From positions 620,001 through 684,000 of the forward strand of contig NZ_VJWL01000001.1 of NCBI RefSeq assembly GCF_007096385.1: a stretch of 64,000 bases of DNA, in the 5' to 3' direction. This document shows, piece by piece, positions 19,157-27,962 of the stretch. The notes below the pieces were generated by a model. It had not been told where the DNA came from and ran no database searches. It saw only the letters and a program-made list of their open reading frames with translations. The first letter of the stretch is position 1; each line of letters starts with the position of its first letter. Source of the stretch: Aliidiomarina halalkaliphila (GTDB taxonomy: Bacteria; Pseudomonadota; Gammaproteobacteria; Enterobacterales; Alteromonadaceae). The position numbers and the translations under genes are program-made.

Positions 19157-21529
19157 TTAATTATTACTACCTAAGGCCTTCGGTTCTGATTTTGGGCCCA
19201 CCCGGAATAGGCATGCAAGCGCAGGAATTAGAATGAGCGCACCGAGCATATTCCATAGGAACATAAAGGTTAATAGCAAGCCCATATCGGCCTGGAACTG
19301 AATCGGCGACCACATCCACGTAGCCACACCAATAGCCAAGGTTAAACCGGTGAAACCAACCGCTTTACCTGTTTTTGATAAGGCATACAGATAGCTCTCG
19401 GCCAATTCCATTCCTTGATTCAAGGCTTCGCGGATCTTCGAGTAGATATAAATACCATAATCCACACCAATACCGACCCCAAGCGCAATCACAGGCAAGG
19501 TTGCTACCTTCACACCGATGCCGAGTTTTGCCATCAAAGCTTGGCTCATTACCGTGGTAAACATCAGTGGTAACACAATGCAAATAACCGTTCGAATGCT
19601 ACGGAAGGTAATCAAACATAAAGCGATGACCACCCCATAAACCCACATCAGCATACGGAACTGCGCGTCTTCAATCACCTTGTTGGTGGCCGCTTCGATA
19701 CCCGCATTACCCGCGGCCATTAAAAACTCCACATCCTCAGTTGGGAACTGTGACGCAAACGCACGAACTTCATCCACCACCCGGTTTAAGGTATCGGCTT
19801 TATGGTCGTTAAGATATAAAATCACCGGGGCCATAGAACATTCGCCATTAAACAAACCACTTGGGCGTTGTCCAATAGACGCATTAATCACGAAATTATC
19901 GCGATTCACGCTACCCCATTTGAGGTTCCCCTCGTTGATACCCGCCATACCGAGCTTCGACACGTACACAATTGAGCGTACGCTTTGCACCCCAGGTACG
20001 TTTTCCATATGCCACTGGAAACGATCCATAAGTGCCATGTTCTTATAGTCGATACACTGACCTGGCGCTGTTTCCACCATCACCACAAAGATATCTGTGC
20101 TGGCGCTATAGTTTTCGACTTGGAATGCGTTATCTAAATTGTATCGTGAGTCCGCTCGTAATTCAGGCGCGCCGCTATCCAAGTCACCAATTTGTAGGTT
20201 TTGGGATTGATACACTCCCCACACCGTCATCATTAAAGCGACGGCAACGGCACCCATGGCCCATTTTGGCTGTGTAAAGCGGCCAAATAAAGTGAGCACT
20301 GGATGGGATCCTTTGCGTACCTTCTGCAAATACGCCACGCCGCCTTTGGAAACGTCCAAGTACGAGGTAAGAATCGGTAACAACCCTAAATTGGTCAGTA
20401 CGATAACCGCAACACCAATACTGGCCGCTATCGCCAGCTCTTTAATCACTTCAACGTCGATGACCATCAAGGTCGTAAAACCGATGGCATCTGATGCTAA
20501 TGCAGTAAGACCTGCAACATATAAGCCACGGAAAGCCAAACGTGCCGCATTGATTTTATCTTCACCATCGGCCCGATTGGCCATCACAGCGTTGATAATT
20601 TGCACCCCGTGGCTAACCCCAATAGCAAACACTAAAAACGGTACCAACATGGAATATGGGTTAATTCCACTGCCGATAAGTTTGATAATCCCTAGTTGCC
20701 AAATGACGGCAACAATGGAACAGAGCAAAACCACCAAGGAGCTGCGCAGACAGCGACTGTATAAAAATAGCATCCCCAACGTAATAAACATGGCGAGGAT
20801 GAAGAACCCGCCCACCAACATGGCGCCGTCGATGAGATCGCCGACGACCTTGGCGAAGCCGACGATCTGAATATTGATCGTATCGGATTCAAAACGCTCA
20901 CGAATATCCCGTTCTAAACGCTGGCCAAACTCGTGGTAATCCAAGCGCTCACCGGTTTCTGGATCGATTTCGTTCAGCGGCACATAAATCAATGCCGAGC
21001 GGAAGTTATTCGCCACCAAATCACCAACGGTGCCGGAGCGTAATATGTTTTGCCGCAATTGCTCCAGAGATTCTTCAGAACCGTCGTAGGTATCTGGGAT
21101 GACTGGGCCACCGACGAACCCTTCTTCGGTTACCTCCGACCAGCGTACATTAGGCGTCCAAATCGAGCGCATTCCCGAGCGGTTTACACCGCGCACAAAG
21201 GAAAGTTCGTCGGTTACCTCACGCAGAAGTTCTTGGAATTCCGCTTCAAAGATAGTGCCGTCGGTGGTCTCTACAGACACCCGAATGGCATTCCCCATGG
21301 TGGCCAAATCATCTTCATATTTGAAGAAGTTTTGCACGAACTCGTGGTTCGCTGGAATCATTTTACGAAAGGATGCATCCGGGCGCACTTGTGCGGCGTG
21401 ATACAGCAAAAATGCTGTCAGTCCCGCAAAAATCAACACCCAAAGTAAACGATACTTAAACAGCAGGTTCTCAGCCAGAGACGCTTTGCCATGTGTCGAA
21501 GTGTTTTGTTGTTCTTGCATGAGTTCCAT
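19157..21529 (-). CDS. RND superfamily (MMPL/HAE3-type) exporter
   Basis: Inner-membrane protein of 790 residues with the MMPL architecture: TM1 (about 28-46), a long periplasmic loop, a five-helix bundle (about 230-400, sterol-sensing-domain-like, with IVGFAKVVGDLIDGAMLV and VFAIGVSHGVQIINA), TM7, a second loop (about 445-620) and a second bundle ending near residue 780. ALGVGIGVDYGIYIYSK in TM10 matches the proton-relay region of the family. Relatives move lipids or hopanoids. A YCF48-like protein gene sits 6 nt upstream and a DUF1329 gene is divergent; these three families often cluster and are presumed to form an envelope transport unit. The substrate is unknown. Confidence 0.88.
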   Translation of the reverse strand: MELMQEQQNTSTHGKASLAENLLFKYRLLWVLIFAGLTAFLLYHAAQVRPDASFRKMIPANHEFVQNFFKYEDDLATMGNAIRVSVETTDGTIFEAEFQELLREVTDELSFVRGVNRSGMRSIWTPNVRWSEVTEEGFVGGPVIPDTYDGSEESLEQLRQNILRSGTVGDLVANNFRSALIYVPLNEIDPETGERLDYHEFGQRLERDIRERFESDTINIQIVGFAKVVGDLIDGAMLVGGFFILAMFITLGMLFLYSRCLRSSLVVLLCSIVAVIWQLGIIKLIGSGINPYSMLVPFLVFAIGVSHGVQIINAVMANRADGEDKINAARLAFRGLYVAGLTALASDAIGFTTLMVIDVEVIKELAIAASIGVAVIVLTNLGLLPILTSYLDVSKGGVAYLQKVRKGSHPVLTLFGRFTQPKWAMGAVAVALMMTVWGVYQSQNLQIGDLDSGAPELRADSRYNLDNAFQVENYSASTDIFVVMVETAPGQCIDYKNMALMDRFQWHMENVPGVQSVRSIVYVSKLGMAGINEGNLKWGSVNRDNFVINASIGQRPSGLFNGECSMAPVILYLNDHKADTLNRVVDEVRAFASQFPTEDVEFLMAAGNAGIEAATNKVIEDAQFRMLMWVYGVVIALCLITFRSIRTVICIVLPLMFTTVMSQALMAKLGIGVKVATLPVIALGVGIGVDYGIYIYSKIREALNQGMELAESYLYALSKTGKAVGFTGLTLAIGVATWMWSPIQFQADMGLLLTFMFLWNMLGALILIPALACLFRVGPKSEPKALGSNN

Positions 21530-21535
21530 GTCCCC

Positions 21536-22675
21536 TTAGTGGCCGATACGTGCAGGCAGTTGGAAGGTTTGCACACCCGCGCGACCTACCAAGATTAATG
21601 TATTTTCTGCGCTTTCACGCACACCAGAGAGAGGTGAGTTGGTTTCGTGAGAATAAAGCGTACTTTCGAGCGTATCGGGGTCAATAACCACAATCACACC
21701 GGAGTGACCGACCAAAACAACGCGTCCATCCGCCAACACCGTGCCGCTATTGAGGTTATAGCGCGTATTAACTTGAACATCGGTAAAGGTTTCACCATCG
21801 TTGTCAGACACAAATACATTACCGCGCAAACCATACACCCATAACTGATTTTGCTGATCATAAAGCGCACCAAACAACGAACCATGGTAAGGAGAATCTA
21901 ACATCTCAAACGTTTCCCCTTGATCGTCGCTCCGCGCTAACAATCCCGCTTCGCCCACTAACACCAAGGTGCCATCTGCTGCGAGCACGAGTTTGTTGGG
22001 GTGATACCCCACGGGGTTATCAATGGCATCGGTATTTATCGACCAGGTATCGCCGCCGTCAGTGGTGCGCAAAATAGTTCCGTATGCCCCTACTACTAAA
22101 CCGATGTCACGGTTTAAAAAGAGTACATCGAGAAAAGGCTTGGTCGGGCCCACTTCAAACTGGATTTCCGCCCCACCGATGTGGAACATTAATTCGTCTA
22201 ACTGGAATTCGAGATCTTCCCGCTCGTATTCATCATCTGTTTCTGCGATAGCATCTTCAAAGTATGCTTCACGTTCTTGCAGCCATTCGTATTCCATCTC
22301 CAACAACTGAAGGCCATCCATGCGAAATTCCCACGTCACCCCGCCATCGGTGCTCTGCAGAATTACGCCTTCATGACCCACCGCCCAAAGGTGCTCCTGA
22401 TCCACCGCATGAACGGCAGTGAGTAAAACACTAGTGGGAATATCTCGCTGTACCCAGTCGCCGTCTGCGTAATACTTCACGACGGTGCCAAGTGCGCCTA
22501 CCGCATAAAAATTTCCATTCACTTGTTCTAAACCAACTAATTTCCCTTGGGTCGCTAAACGCGCCTGTGGGGCTGGTGTGAATAGCGGATCGTAACGCTC
22601 TACCTCGTCCTCAGCTAATGCTTGGGGACCAGCAAGGATGGCGGTCAACAGCCCAGCCAACGCAATCCGTTTCAT
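21536..22675 (-). CDS. YCF48/BNR-repeat exported protein
   Basis: Secreted protein of 379 residues: signal peptide (MKRIALAGLLTAILAGPQALA) followed by beta-propeller repeats with the YCF48/BNR signature, for example GHEGVILQSTDGGVTWE, GAYGTILRTTDGGDTWS and GEAGLLARSDDQGETFE. An acidic helical insertion (residues about 125-165) interrupts the repeats. In plants and cyanobacteria YCF48 assists photosystem assembly; in proteobacteria such proteins accompany MMPL exporters, probably as periplasmic partners. It is the first gene of the operon with the exporter. Confidence 0.82.
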   Translation of the reverse strand: MKRIALAGLLTAILAGPQALAEDEVERYDPLFTPAPQARLATQGKLVGLEQVNGNFYAVGALGTVVKYYADGDWVQRDIPTSVLLTAVHAVDQEHLWAVGHEGVILQSTDGGVTWEFRMDGLQLLEMEYEWLQEREAYFEDAIAETDDEYEREDLEFQLDELMFHIGGAEIQFEVGPTKPFLDVLFLNRDIGLVVGAYGTILRTTDGGDTWSINTDAIDNPVGYHPNKLVLAADGTLVLVGEAGLLARSDDQGETFEMLDSPYHGSLFGALYDQQNQLWVYGLRGNVFVSDNDGETFTDVQVNTRYNLNSGTVLADGRVVLVGHSGVIVVIDPDTLESTLYSHETNSPLSGVRESAENTLILVGRAGVQTFQLPARIGH

Positions 22676-22808
22676 AGATTTACTCCAGTCGTTTAATTTT
22701 AATCGGCGAACCGACCTTTCTTTGTTATTCTTCCGATTGTATAGTCTAACGGGCGTTTGAAAACCCCTGAGGCCAAATTTTTCTTATATTCGCTAGTATT
22801 TAATACAA

Positions 22809-22839
22809 AAATTCTACATATTTTATTTTAGTAGAATTT
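22809..22839. promoter_or_regulatory. Inverted repeat in the divergent YCF48/DUF1329 promoter region
   Basis: AAATTCTAC and GTAGAATTT form a perfect 9-bp inverted repeat with a 13-bp AT-rich spacer, centred about 104 bp upstream of the DUF1329 start in a 252-bp intergenic region. The AT-rich spacer favours a regulator-binding site or cruciform over a terminator. A second repeat, TCCGGAA/TTCCGGA (22863-22881), lies in the probable DUF1329 leader. Confidence 0.45.
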
Positions 22840-22927
22840 GGTGTAGCTTAGGTGTAACTCCATCCGGAACTAAATTCCGGACTGGTGTTCCAATTAAAAG
22901 AACGTACAGGAACTAAGGACAACGACA

Positions 22928-24280
22928 ATGAAGAAAATCATGCTTACTGCTGGAGTCATGGCGTTATCGCTGGTCTCTGCGAGCGTCAGTGCAGCAGTTT
23001 CTGCAGAAGAAGCTGCGCGATTGGGTCAAGATCTGACTCCATTAGGCGCTGAGCGTGCCGGAAGCGCTGATGGACGTATTCCGGAGTGGACAGGCGGATA
23101 TAGTCGTCCTGGTGAAGACGTACGCCGTCCGCAGAATCCTTTTCCGGATGACGAAATTCTTTACACCATTACCCGTGACAACCTTGATGAGCATCGCGAT
23201 CGCCTGAGCCCAGGTCAAATCGCTATGTTCGAACGGTATGACACGTACAAAATGAATATTTACCAGACACGTCGCACAGCGGCTTATCCGCAAGAAATTT
23301 ACGATATCGTAAAACAGAATGCGACCAATGCCAGCTTAGTTGAAGGCGGGTCTGGATTAGACGGATTCCAAGGCTATGTGCCCTTCCCGATTCCAGAAAC
23401 CGGATTGGAAGTCATTTGGAACCACTTAACGCGTTATCGTGGCGGTGCCGTTCAGCGTACTGTGGGACAATTCCCAGTACAAACGAATGGTCGCTTTGAA
23501 ATGGTACGTTTACGTGAGCAACTCGTATGGCCTGAAAACCTGCAAGGTGGTCGCGATGAGCGTGCAGACGACAACATTCTTTTCTACTTCTTACAAGAAG
23601 TTCTGGCCCCTGCATCGCAGACCGGTAACATCCTGTTGGTACATGACACCATCAACCAAGTAAAAGAAGTTCGCCGCGCATGGTTATATAATGCCGGTCA
23701 GCGCCGTGTTCGTCGGGCACCAAGTGTTGCTTACGACGGTCCGGGTACCGCAGCAGATGGTCTTCGTACTTCCGATGGCCTCGATATGTTCAACGGTGCT
23801 CCAGACAAATACGATTGGAAACTAGTCGGCAAGAAAGAAATGTATATCCCGTACAACAACTATAAGTTGTTAGACGATAGCCTTCGCTATACGGATATCA
23901 TTAAGCCTGGCCACATGAACCAAGACTACGTTCGTTACGAACTGCATCGGGTATGGGTTGTTGAAGGTACACTTAAAGATGGCGAGCGTCATATTTATGC
24001 CAAGCGTAACTTCTTCATCGACGAAGATACTTGGACCGCATCGGTGATCGACCATTACGACGGTCGTGGTCAGTTGTGGCGCGTAGGTGAAGCCTATAAC
24101 GTGCAATATTATGGAAACGACGTTCCGTGGATGTCTGCAGAAGCGCTGTACGACCTCAACAATGGCCGTTACCTGGTATTGGGTCTAGCCAACGAAGAAG
24201 GTGATTTCATGAACTTTGATATCACTCCACGTCGCTCAGACTTCACAACTCAGGCGTTACGCCGTATGGGTGTGCGTTAA
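22928..24280 (+). CDS. DUF1329 family exported protein
   Basis: Periplasmic or outer-membrane-associated protein of 450 residues with a clear signal peptide (cleavage near ASVSA-AVSAEE). Features typical of DUF1329: LTPLGAERAGSADGRIPEWTGG at the N-terminus, the RGGAVQRTVGQFPVQTNG region, KEVRRAWLYNAGQRRVRRAPSVAYD and PYNNYKLLD. The family is thought to have a lipid-binding LolB-like fold. Members usually neighbour DUF1302, YCF48 and MMPL genes; here YCF48 and MMPL are divergent and no DUF1302 gene is in the window. It is followed by its own terminator. Confidence 0.88.
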   Translation: MKKIMLTAGVMALSLVSASVSAAVSAEEAARLGQDLTPLGAERAGSADGRIPEWTGGYSRPGEDVRRPQNPFPDDEILYTITRDNLDEHRDRLSPGQIAMFERYDTYKMNIYQTRRTAAYPQEIYDIVKQNATNASLVEGGSGLDGFQGYVPFPIPETGLEVIWNHLTRYRGGAVQRTVGQFPVQTNGRFEMVRLREQLVWPENLQGGRDERADDNILFYFLQEVLAPASQTGNILLVHDTINQVKEVRRAWLYNAGQRRVRRAPSVAYDGPGTAADGLRTSDGLDMFNGAPDKYDWKLVGKKEMYIPYNNYKLLDDSLRYTDIIKPGHMNQDYVRYELHRVWVVEGTLKDGERHIYAKRNFFIDEDTWTASVIDHYDGRGQLWRVGEAYNVQYYGNDVPWMSAEALYDLNNGRYLVLGLANEEGDFMNFDITPRRSDFTTQALRRMGVR

Positions 24281-24303
24281 TTCCAACGTCCCAATAAAAC
24301 ACG

Positions 24304-24331
24304 AAACCCCGCTTCAGAGCGGGGTTTTTTT
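24304..24331 (+). terminator. Terminator after the DUF1329 gene
   Basis: Ten-bp stem AAACCCCGCT/AGCGGGGTTT with a TCAG loop followed by a T-run, about 24 nt after the stop codon. Confidence 0.92.
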
Positions 24332-24391
24332 ATGCATCTCACATGGCTAATCTACGCATGCTTCCAAACGCAGCAGGCGCTAGCCCATTCG

Positions 24392-25276
24392 TTACTTGAG
24401 TCGTGTAATTAAACTGCTGGTATCCCAGCGCCGACCACCGGCTTGCTGCACATCCGCGTAAAATTGGTCAATCAGCGCGGTCACCGGTAAACGAGCGCCA
24501 TTGCGGTTTGCTTCCGCCAGTGCGATTCCCAAATCTTTGCGCATCCAATCGACCGCAAAGCCAAATTCGAATTCATCTTTCCACATCGTGTGGGAACGAT
24601 TTTCCATCTGCCAGCTCCCTGCAGAGCCCTTGCTGATCGCATCCACCAGTTTCTCTGGATCCAGTCCCGCGCGCTTGGCGAAAGCGAGGCCTTCGGAAAG
24701 CCCTTGAACCACACCCGCGATACAAATCTGATTGACCATTTTCGCAAGCTGACCACTACCGACTGGACCTTGTAGCCCAACAAACTTGGAAAACGTATCC
24801 ATTAACGGCTGTACACGCGACAACACGGAGGCCGCACCGCCCACCATAACCGTGAGCTGGCCGTTTTCGGCACCAATCTGACCTCCAGATACAGGCGCGT
24901 CTAGAAAAGCCGCTCCATGGCCCGCAGCGGCCTCGCCTAATTCCCGAGCTAAATCTGCTGATGCGGTCGTGTGATCGACCAATACCGCATCCTTTTTTAA
25001 CCCAGCAAGAATGCCGGAATCGCCATAAATCACACTGCGTACATCGTCGTCATTGCCCACACAGACGAACACCGCATCTTTGTTGTCTGCGGCTGCCTTT
25101 GGTGTATCCGCCCGGGTACCTCCGAATTCGGCCACCCATTGGTCTGCCTTGGCTTGCGTTCGGTTATAAACGGTAACTTCATAGCCTGCACGAGCGAGAT
25201 GACCCGCCATCGGATAGCCCATCACGCCCATACCAATAAAGGCCACTTTGAGCGAACTGGTTGTTGATTGGTTCAT
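24392..25276 (-). CDS. NAD(P)-dependent beta-hydroxyacid dehydrogenase
   Basis: Member of the 3-hydroxyisobutyrate / tartronate-semialdehyde reductase family (294 residues). It has a Rossmann motif FIGMGVMGYPMAGHLARAG, the substrate motif DAPVSGGQIGAENGQL, the catalytic Lys region GSGQLAKMVNQI, and a C-terminal helical domain (KDLGIALAEANRNGARLP). The exact substrate cannot be told from sequence. The start overlaps the cmoM stop by 4 nt (ATGA), so it is the last gene of a nif3-like/cmoM/dehydrogenase operon. Confidence 0.88.
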   Translation of the reverse strand: MNQSTTSSLKVAFIGMGVMGYPMAGHLARAGYEVTVYNRTQAKADQWVAEFGGTRADTPKAAADNKDAVFVCVGNDDDVRSVIYGDSGILAGLKKDAVLVDHTTASADLARELGEAAAGHGAAFLDAPVSGGQIGAENGQLTVMVGGAASVLSRVQPLMDTFSKFVGLQGPVGSGQLAKMVNQICIAGVVQGLSEGLAFAKRAGLDPEKLVDAISKGSAGSWQMENRSHTMWKDEFEFGFAVDWMRKDLGIALAEANRNGARLPVTALIDQFYADVQQAGGRRWDTSSLITRLK

Positions 25277-26049
25277 CGATACTCCTTTCTAAATAACGTG
25301 TGTTGATAGCGTCCCAGCGCACGATATGGCTCCTGGTGACGATAGCGTAGCTCAAGCTGCAATAATTTCTCGAAGTCAAACTCTGGGGGGCGAATATAGT
25401 CGTGAAAACAGCGTACCCCGCTATGTCGAAATAGCGTTAGCGGAAACTGCTGCATACGGGCCAACACAACCCCAGGATCTAACGGATGATTCGGGCTAAA
25501 ACGGACTTTTTTCTTTACTTGAAGGTCGTTGGCTACATAGTCAAAGTTGCTATACACCATGTTAGCCATACGTTTTGCATGAACGTTATAGAACATCAAT
25601 GATAGCCAACCACCTGCAGCGACGCGTTTTGCTAATAAAGGTAATGCCGCGAAAGGTTGGGCTAGCCACTCCAAAACTGCATGACACAGCACCACATCAA
25701 ATTCTTGATCGGGAACTATACTCTCCAAGGATTGCAAATCCGCAACGTAATAGTGATACCGCTCCGATAGACCCAGAGCCTGATGGCGTAGTTTTGCTTT
25801 GTCCACCATGTCCTGAGATATGTCCGTGTGGATCACCTCATGCCCTGCTGCCGCAAACCAGGTGTTGACCTGCCCTAACCCAGCGCCAATATCAAGCACC
25901 CGTAATGGACGCGCACTGTGAATCAAAGCGTTCAGGTCTGCTGCGAGTACAGCCTCACGAATTTTCCCCTTTCCGGTGGCATAAATATTGCGATCAAACT
26001 CATCCACATCCGTGGCAAAAGCGCGATCTTGAGGATCTCGAGAGCTCAT
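25273..26049 (-). CDS. cmoM: tRNA 5-carboxymethoxyuridine methyltransferase CmoM
   Basis: SAM-dependent methyltransferase converting cmo5U34 to mcmo5U34 in wobble tRNAs; formerly SmtA. At 258 residues it aligns along its length with E. coli CmoM: DRNIYATGKGKIREAVL, SAM motif RVLDIGAGLGQV, DLLCHAVLEWLAQP-like motif (VVLCHAVLEWL), SLMFYNVHAKRMANMVYSNFDYV, RCFHDYIR and YRHQEPYRALGRYQH. Its start overlaps the upstream Nif3-like stop by one base (TAATG), implying coupling. Confidence 0.93.
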   Translation of the reverse strand: MSSRDPQDRAFATDVDEFDRNIYATGKGKIREAVLAADLNALIHSARPLRVLDIGAGLGQVNTWFAAAGHEVIHTDISQDMVDKAKLRHQALGLSERYHYYVADLQSLESIVPDQEFDVVLCHAVLEWLAQPFAALPLLAKRVAAGGWLSLMFYNVHAKRMANMVYSNFDYVANDLQVKKKVRFSPNHPLDPGVVLARMQQFPLTLFRHSGVRCFHDYIRPPEFDFEKLLQLELRYRHQEPYRALGRYQHTLFRKEYR

Positions 26050-26804
26050 TAAGCAGGGTTGTCCATATCAAGAAAGTCTACCTGAATATCGGTTTCAGCG
26101 GCTAAACGCTCACCGAGCGCTCTCACACCGTAACGCTCTGTGGCGTGATGACCCGCAGCAAAAAATTGTATTCCACATTCTCTGGCCACGTGAATGGTTT
26201 GCTCGCTTACTTCACCGGTGATAAAAGCATCAGCGCCAGCAGCAACAGCTTGTTCGATAAAGCTCTGACCGCCGCCGGTGCATATGGCAATACGGCGAAT
26301 AGGTTGTTCGCTCAGTTCCACCGCCACCAACGTGCGCTCAAGCAATGTTTCAATTTGATCGGCCAATTCATAGCCGCTTTTTGCCTCGGGCAAAGTCCCC
26401 ATCATTAAAATACCATCGGGTTTCACACCGACAATGCCTTGAGCTTCTTCGGCACCCATTAAACGCAACATTTCCGCATTATTGCCAAAGTCAGGATGGA
26501 TATCTAACGGCAGATGATAGCCAATTAGATTCATATCATAGGCGAGCAACGCCTTCAGGCGACGTTGTTTCATACCAATCACACGGGCATCTTCACCTTT
26601 CCAAAAATAACCATGATGAACCAACAAGGTATCGGCACCCGCTTGGATGGCTGCGTCAATTAAGTTTTGGCTTGCGGTCACGCCAGTAATTACATGACGA
26701 ATATCTTCTCGCCCCTCTACTTGTAAGCCATTAGGGCAATAATCCTGAATCAATTGAGGCTGTAACCAAGAATCAAGTAAGCGAATGACGTCTGTGCGTA
26801 ACAC
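26049..26804 (-). CDS. Nif3-like dinuclear metal-centre protein (YbgI family)
   Basis: Conserved Nif3/YbgI protein of unknown exact role with a dinuclear metal site. Metal-ligand motifs: VHHGYFWKG, HLPLDIHPDFGNN and the C-terminal AGHHATERYGVRAL. GEVSEQTIH and ICTGGGQSFIEQA are also family hallmarks. The frame extends to a GTG at 26831, but the GTG at 26804 has AGAGGTG about 5 nt upstream and yields 251 residues, close to E. coli YbgI (247). First gene of the operon with cmoM and the dehydrogenase. Confidence 0.92.
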   Translation of the reverse strand: MLRTDVIRLLDSWLQPQLIQDYCPNGLQVEGREDIRHVITGVTASQNLIDAAIQAGADTLLVHHGYFWKGEDARVIGMKQRRLKALLAYDMNLIGYHLPLDIHPDFGNNAEMLRLMGAEEAQGIVGVKPDGILMMGTLPEAKSGYELADQIETLLERTLVAVELSEQPIRRIAICTGGGQSFIEQAVAAGADAFITGEVSEQTIHVARECGIQFFAAGHHATERYGVRALGERLAAETDIQVDFLDMDNPA

Positions 26805-26918
26805 GAAAACACCTCTTATGCTGAGTTCCACACGGCGATGGATTAGACAGTTGCCGTAAAGTTAGGTATAAAAATACTGTAAACACATTAATCTATGTTA
26901 CCACACAGGGAAACAACG

Positions 26919-27347
26919 ATGAGCAAACTTGACAAAGAGCAGGTGCTTGCCGACTTTACAGCGGCTTACGAAAAAGCCAACGGCAAAAAGCCCAAAATTG
27001 AAGACAACAACGGCTGGTATAGTGTTGATGGCGGCAAGAATGTGCGCCTCGCTCAACTTGCTAAGGACGCGAAATCATTAGGTGGCGGAAAGAAAGCTGC
27101 CGTAGATAAGAAAGCGCCTGCAGCTAAAAAAGCGGCTGCGCCTAAGAAAGCCGCTACAGCCAAAAAAGAAACAGCAACCAAGAAAGCCCCTGCCGCTAAA
27201 AAAGCCCCAGCAGCGAAGAAAGCGAGCAGCAAGGCCAAACCGGCAACCTCCAAGAAATCAAGCAGTGGCGGCCTTACCGCAAAAGAGCTTTGGAAACAGA
27301 AGCTGGAAGAACAACCAGCGGCCCGCCTTCCACGAGGAATGCAATAA
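26919..27347 (+). CDS. Lys/Ala-rich histone H1-like protein
   Basis: A 142-residue protein in two parts. Residues 1-55 form a small folded-looking domain (MSKLDKEQVLADFTAAYEKANGKKP..., WYSVDGGKNVRLAQLAKDA). Residues about 60-120 are a low-complexity tail of KKAPAAKKA-type repeats, as in bacterial H1-like and AlgP proteins, that would bind DNA or RNA non-specifically. A short C-terminal piece (GGLTAKELWKQKLEEQ) follows. ATG 26919 with GGGAAA upstream is preferred over the ATG at 26895, which has no ribosome site. Likely nucleoid-associated; inferred from composition only. Confidence 0.8.
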   Translation: MSKLDKEQVLADFTAAYEKANGKKPKIEDNNGWYSVDGGKNVRLAQLAKDAKSLGGGKKAAVDKKAPAAKKAAAPKKAATAKKETATKKAPAAKKAPAAKKASSKAKPATSKKSSSGGLTAKELWKQKLEEQPAARLPRGMQ

Positions 27348-27360
27348 CATCCTAAGTTCA

Positions 27361-27385
27361 GTAGCCGCTCCGGCGGCTACTCACT
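27361..27385 (+). terminator. Terminator after the H1-like gene
   Basis: Perfect 8-bp stem GTAGCCGC/GCGGCTAC with TCCG loop, followed by TCACTTTTT, 13 nt after the stop codon. On the minus strand it lacks a T-run. Confidence 0.85.
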
Positions 27386-27390
27386 TTTTC

Positions 27391-27915
27391 CTATTCTTTA
27401 CGCTCAATAAAAATTGTAATTTCACCGACACGAAAACCAAATTTGCGCATCTCGGTTTTGTTTACCAAGCGGTCGTCATCCAGTAAAAACATCCAGTCAT
27501 CCAACGTAATGGCAATGGTGCCATCGCGCCAAGGTACTTCTAGTTGGTACACCCAATGTAGCGCGTTACCCGCAGTGGTTCCTCGCGCAGTACCCACAAC
27601 ATCACCGGCAGTGCCTTCATAACTATTTGGACCCGTCTTGGTGATTTCCCAAACCCGCGTTTCTTCGCGACCATCATCCCAGTAAAATACTTCGTCTAAA
27701 ATCCCTTGGTTACCGTCCCACGTTGCCACAATATCTGCACGAAAACGTTGCGTCACCTTTCCAGATCGATCTTGAACCATTCCATAGGCCACGAGTTCAC
27801 CGACAAAGAATTTATCAAGCGCAAGCCGCGGCTCCACATGCTCATAATCAGAAATATGCGTTGAGCACGCGCTCAAAAATAGTGTAACTGCCCCAAACCA
27901 CCACCATTTATTCAT
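27391..27915 (-). CDS. DUF3833 family lipoprotein
   Basis: About 174 residues, with signal peptide and lipobox (LFLSACS) followed by a beta-rich domain (LALDKFFVGELVAYGMVQDRSGKVTQRF, VFYWDDGREETRVWEI, GTAGDVVGTARGTTAGNALHW) as in DUF3833. The ATG at 27915 (MNKWWWFG) with GGGAG upstream is preferred to the frame opening at 27960. It is the last gene of the photolyase/cfa operon. DUF3833 genes are recurrent companions of cfa in ChrR-type regulons; an envelope-lipid role is inferred. Confidence 0.85.
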   Translation of the reverse strand: MNKWWWFGAVTLFLSACSTHISDYEHVEPRLALDKFFVGELVAYGMVQDRSGKVTQRFRADIVATWDGNQGILDEVFYWDDGREETRVWEITKTGPNSYEGTAGDVVGTARGTTAGNALHWVYQLEVPWRDGTIAITLDDWMFLLDDDRLVNKTEMRKFGFRVGEITIFIERKE

Positions 27916-27962
27916 TCTGAACTCCCACTGCATCGCAGCTGTAACCTGTTTATAATTCAACC

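Noticed and set aside
27080-27260. Repetitive AAG/GCC-rich DNA that might look like a repeat array or CRISPR.
   Set aside because: It encodes the KKAPAAKKA protein tail in one open frame; there are no uniform repeats and spacers.
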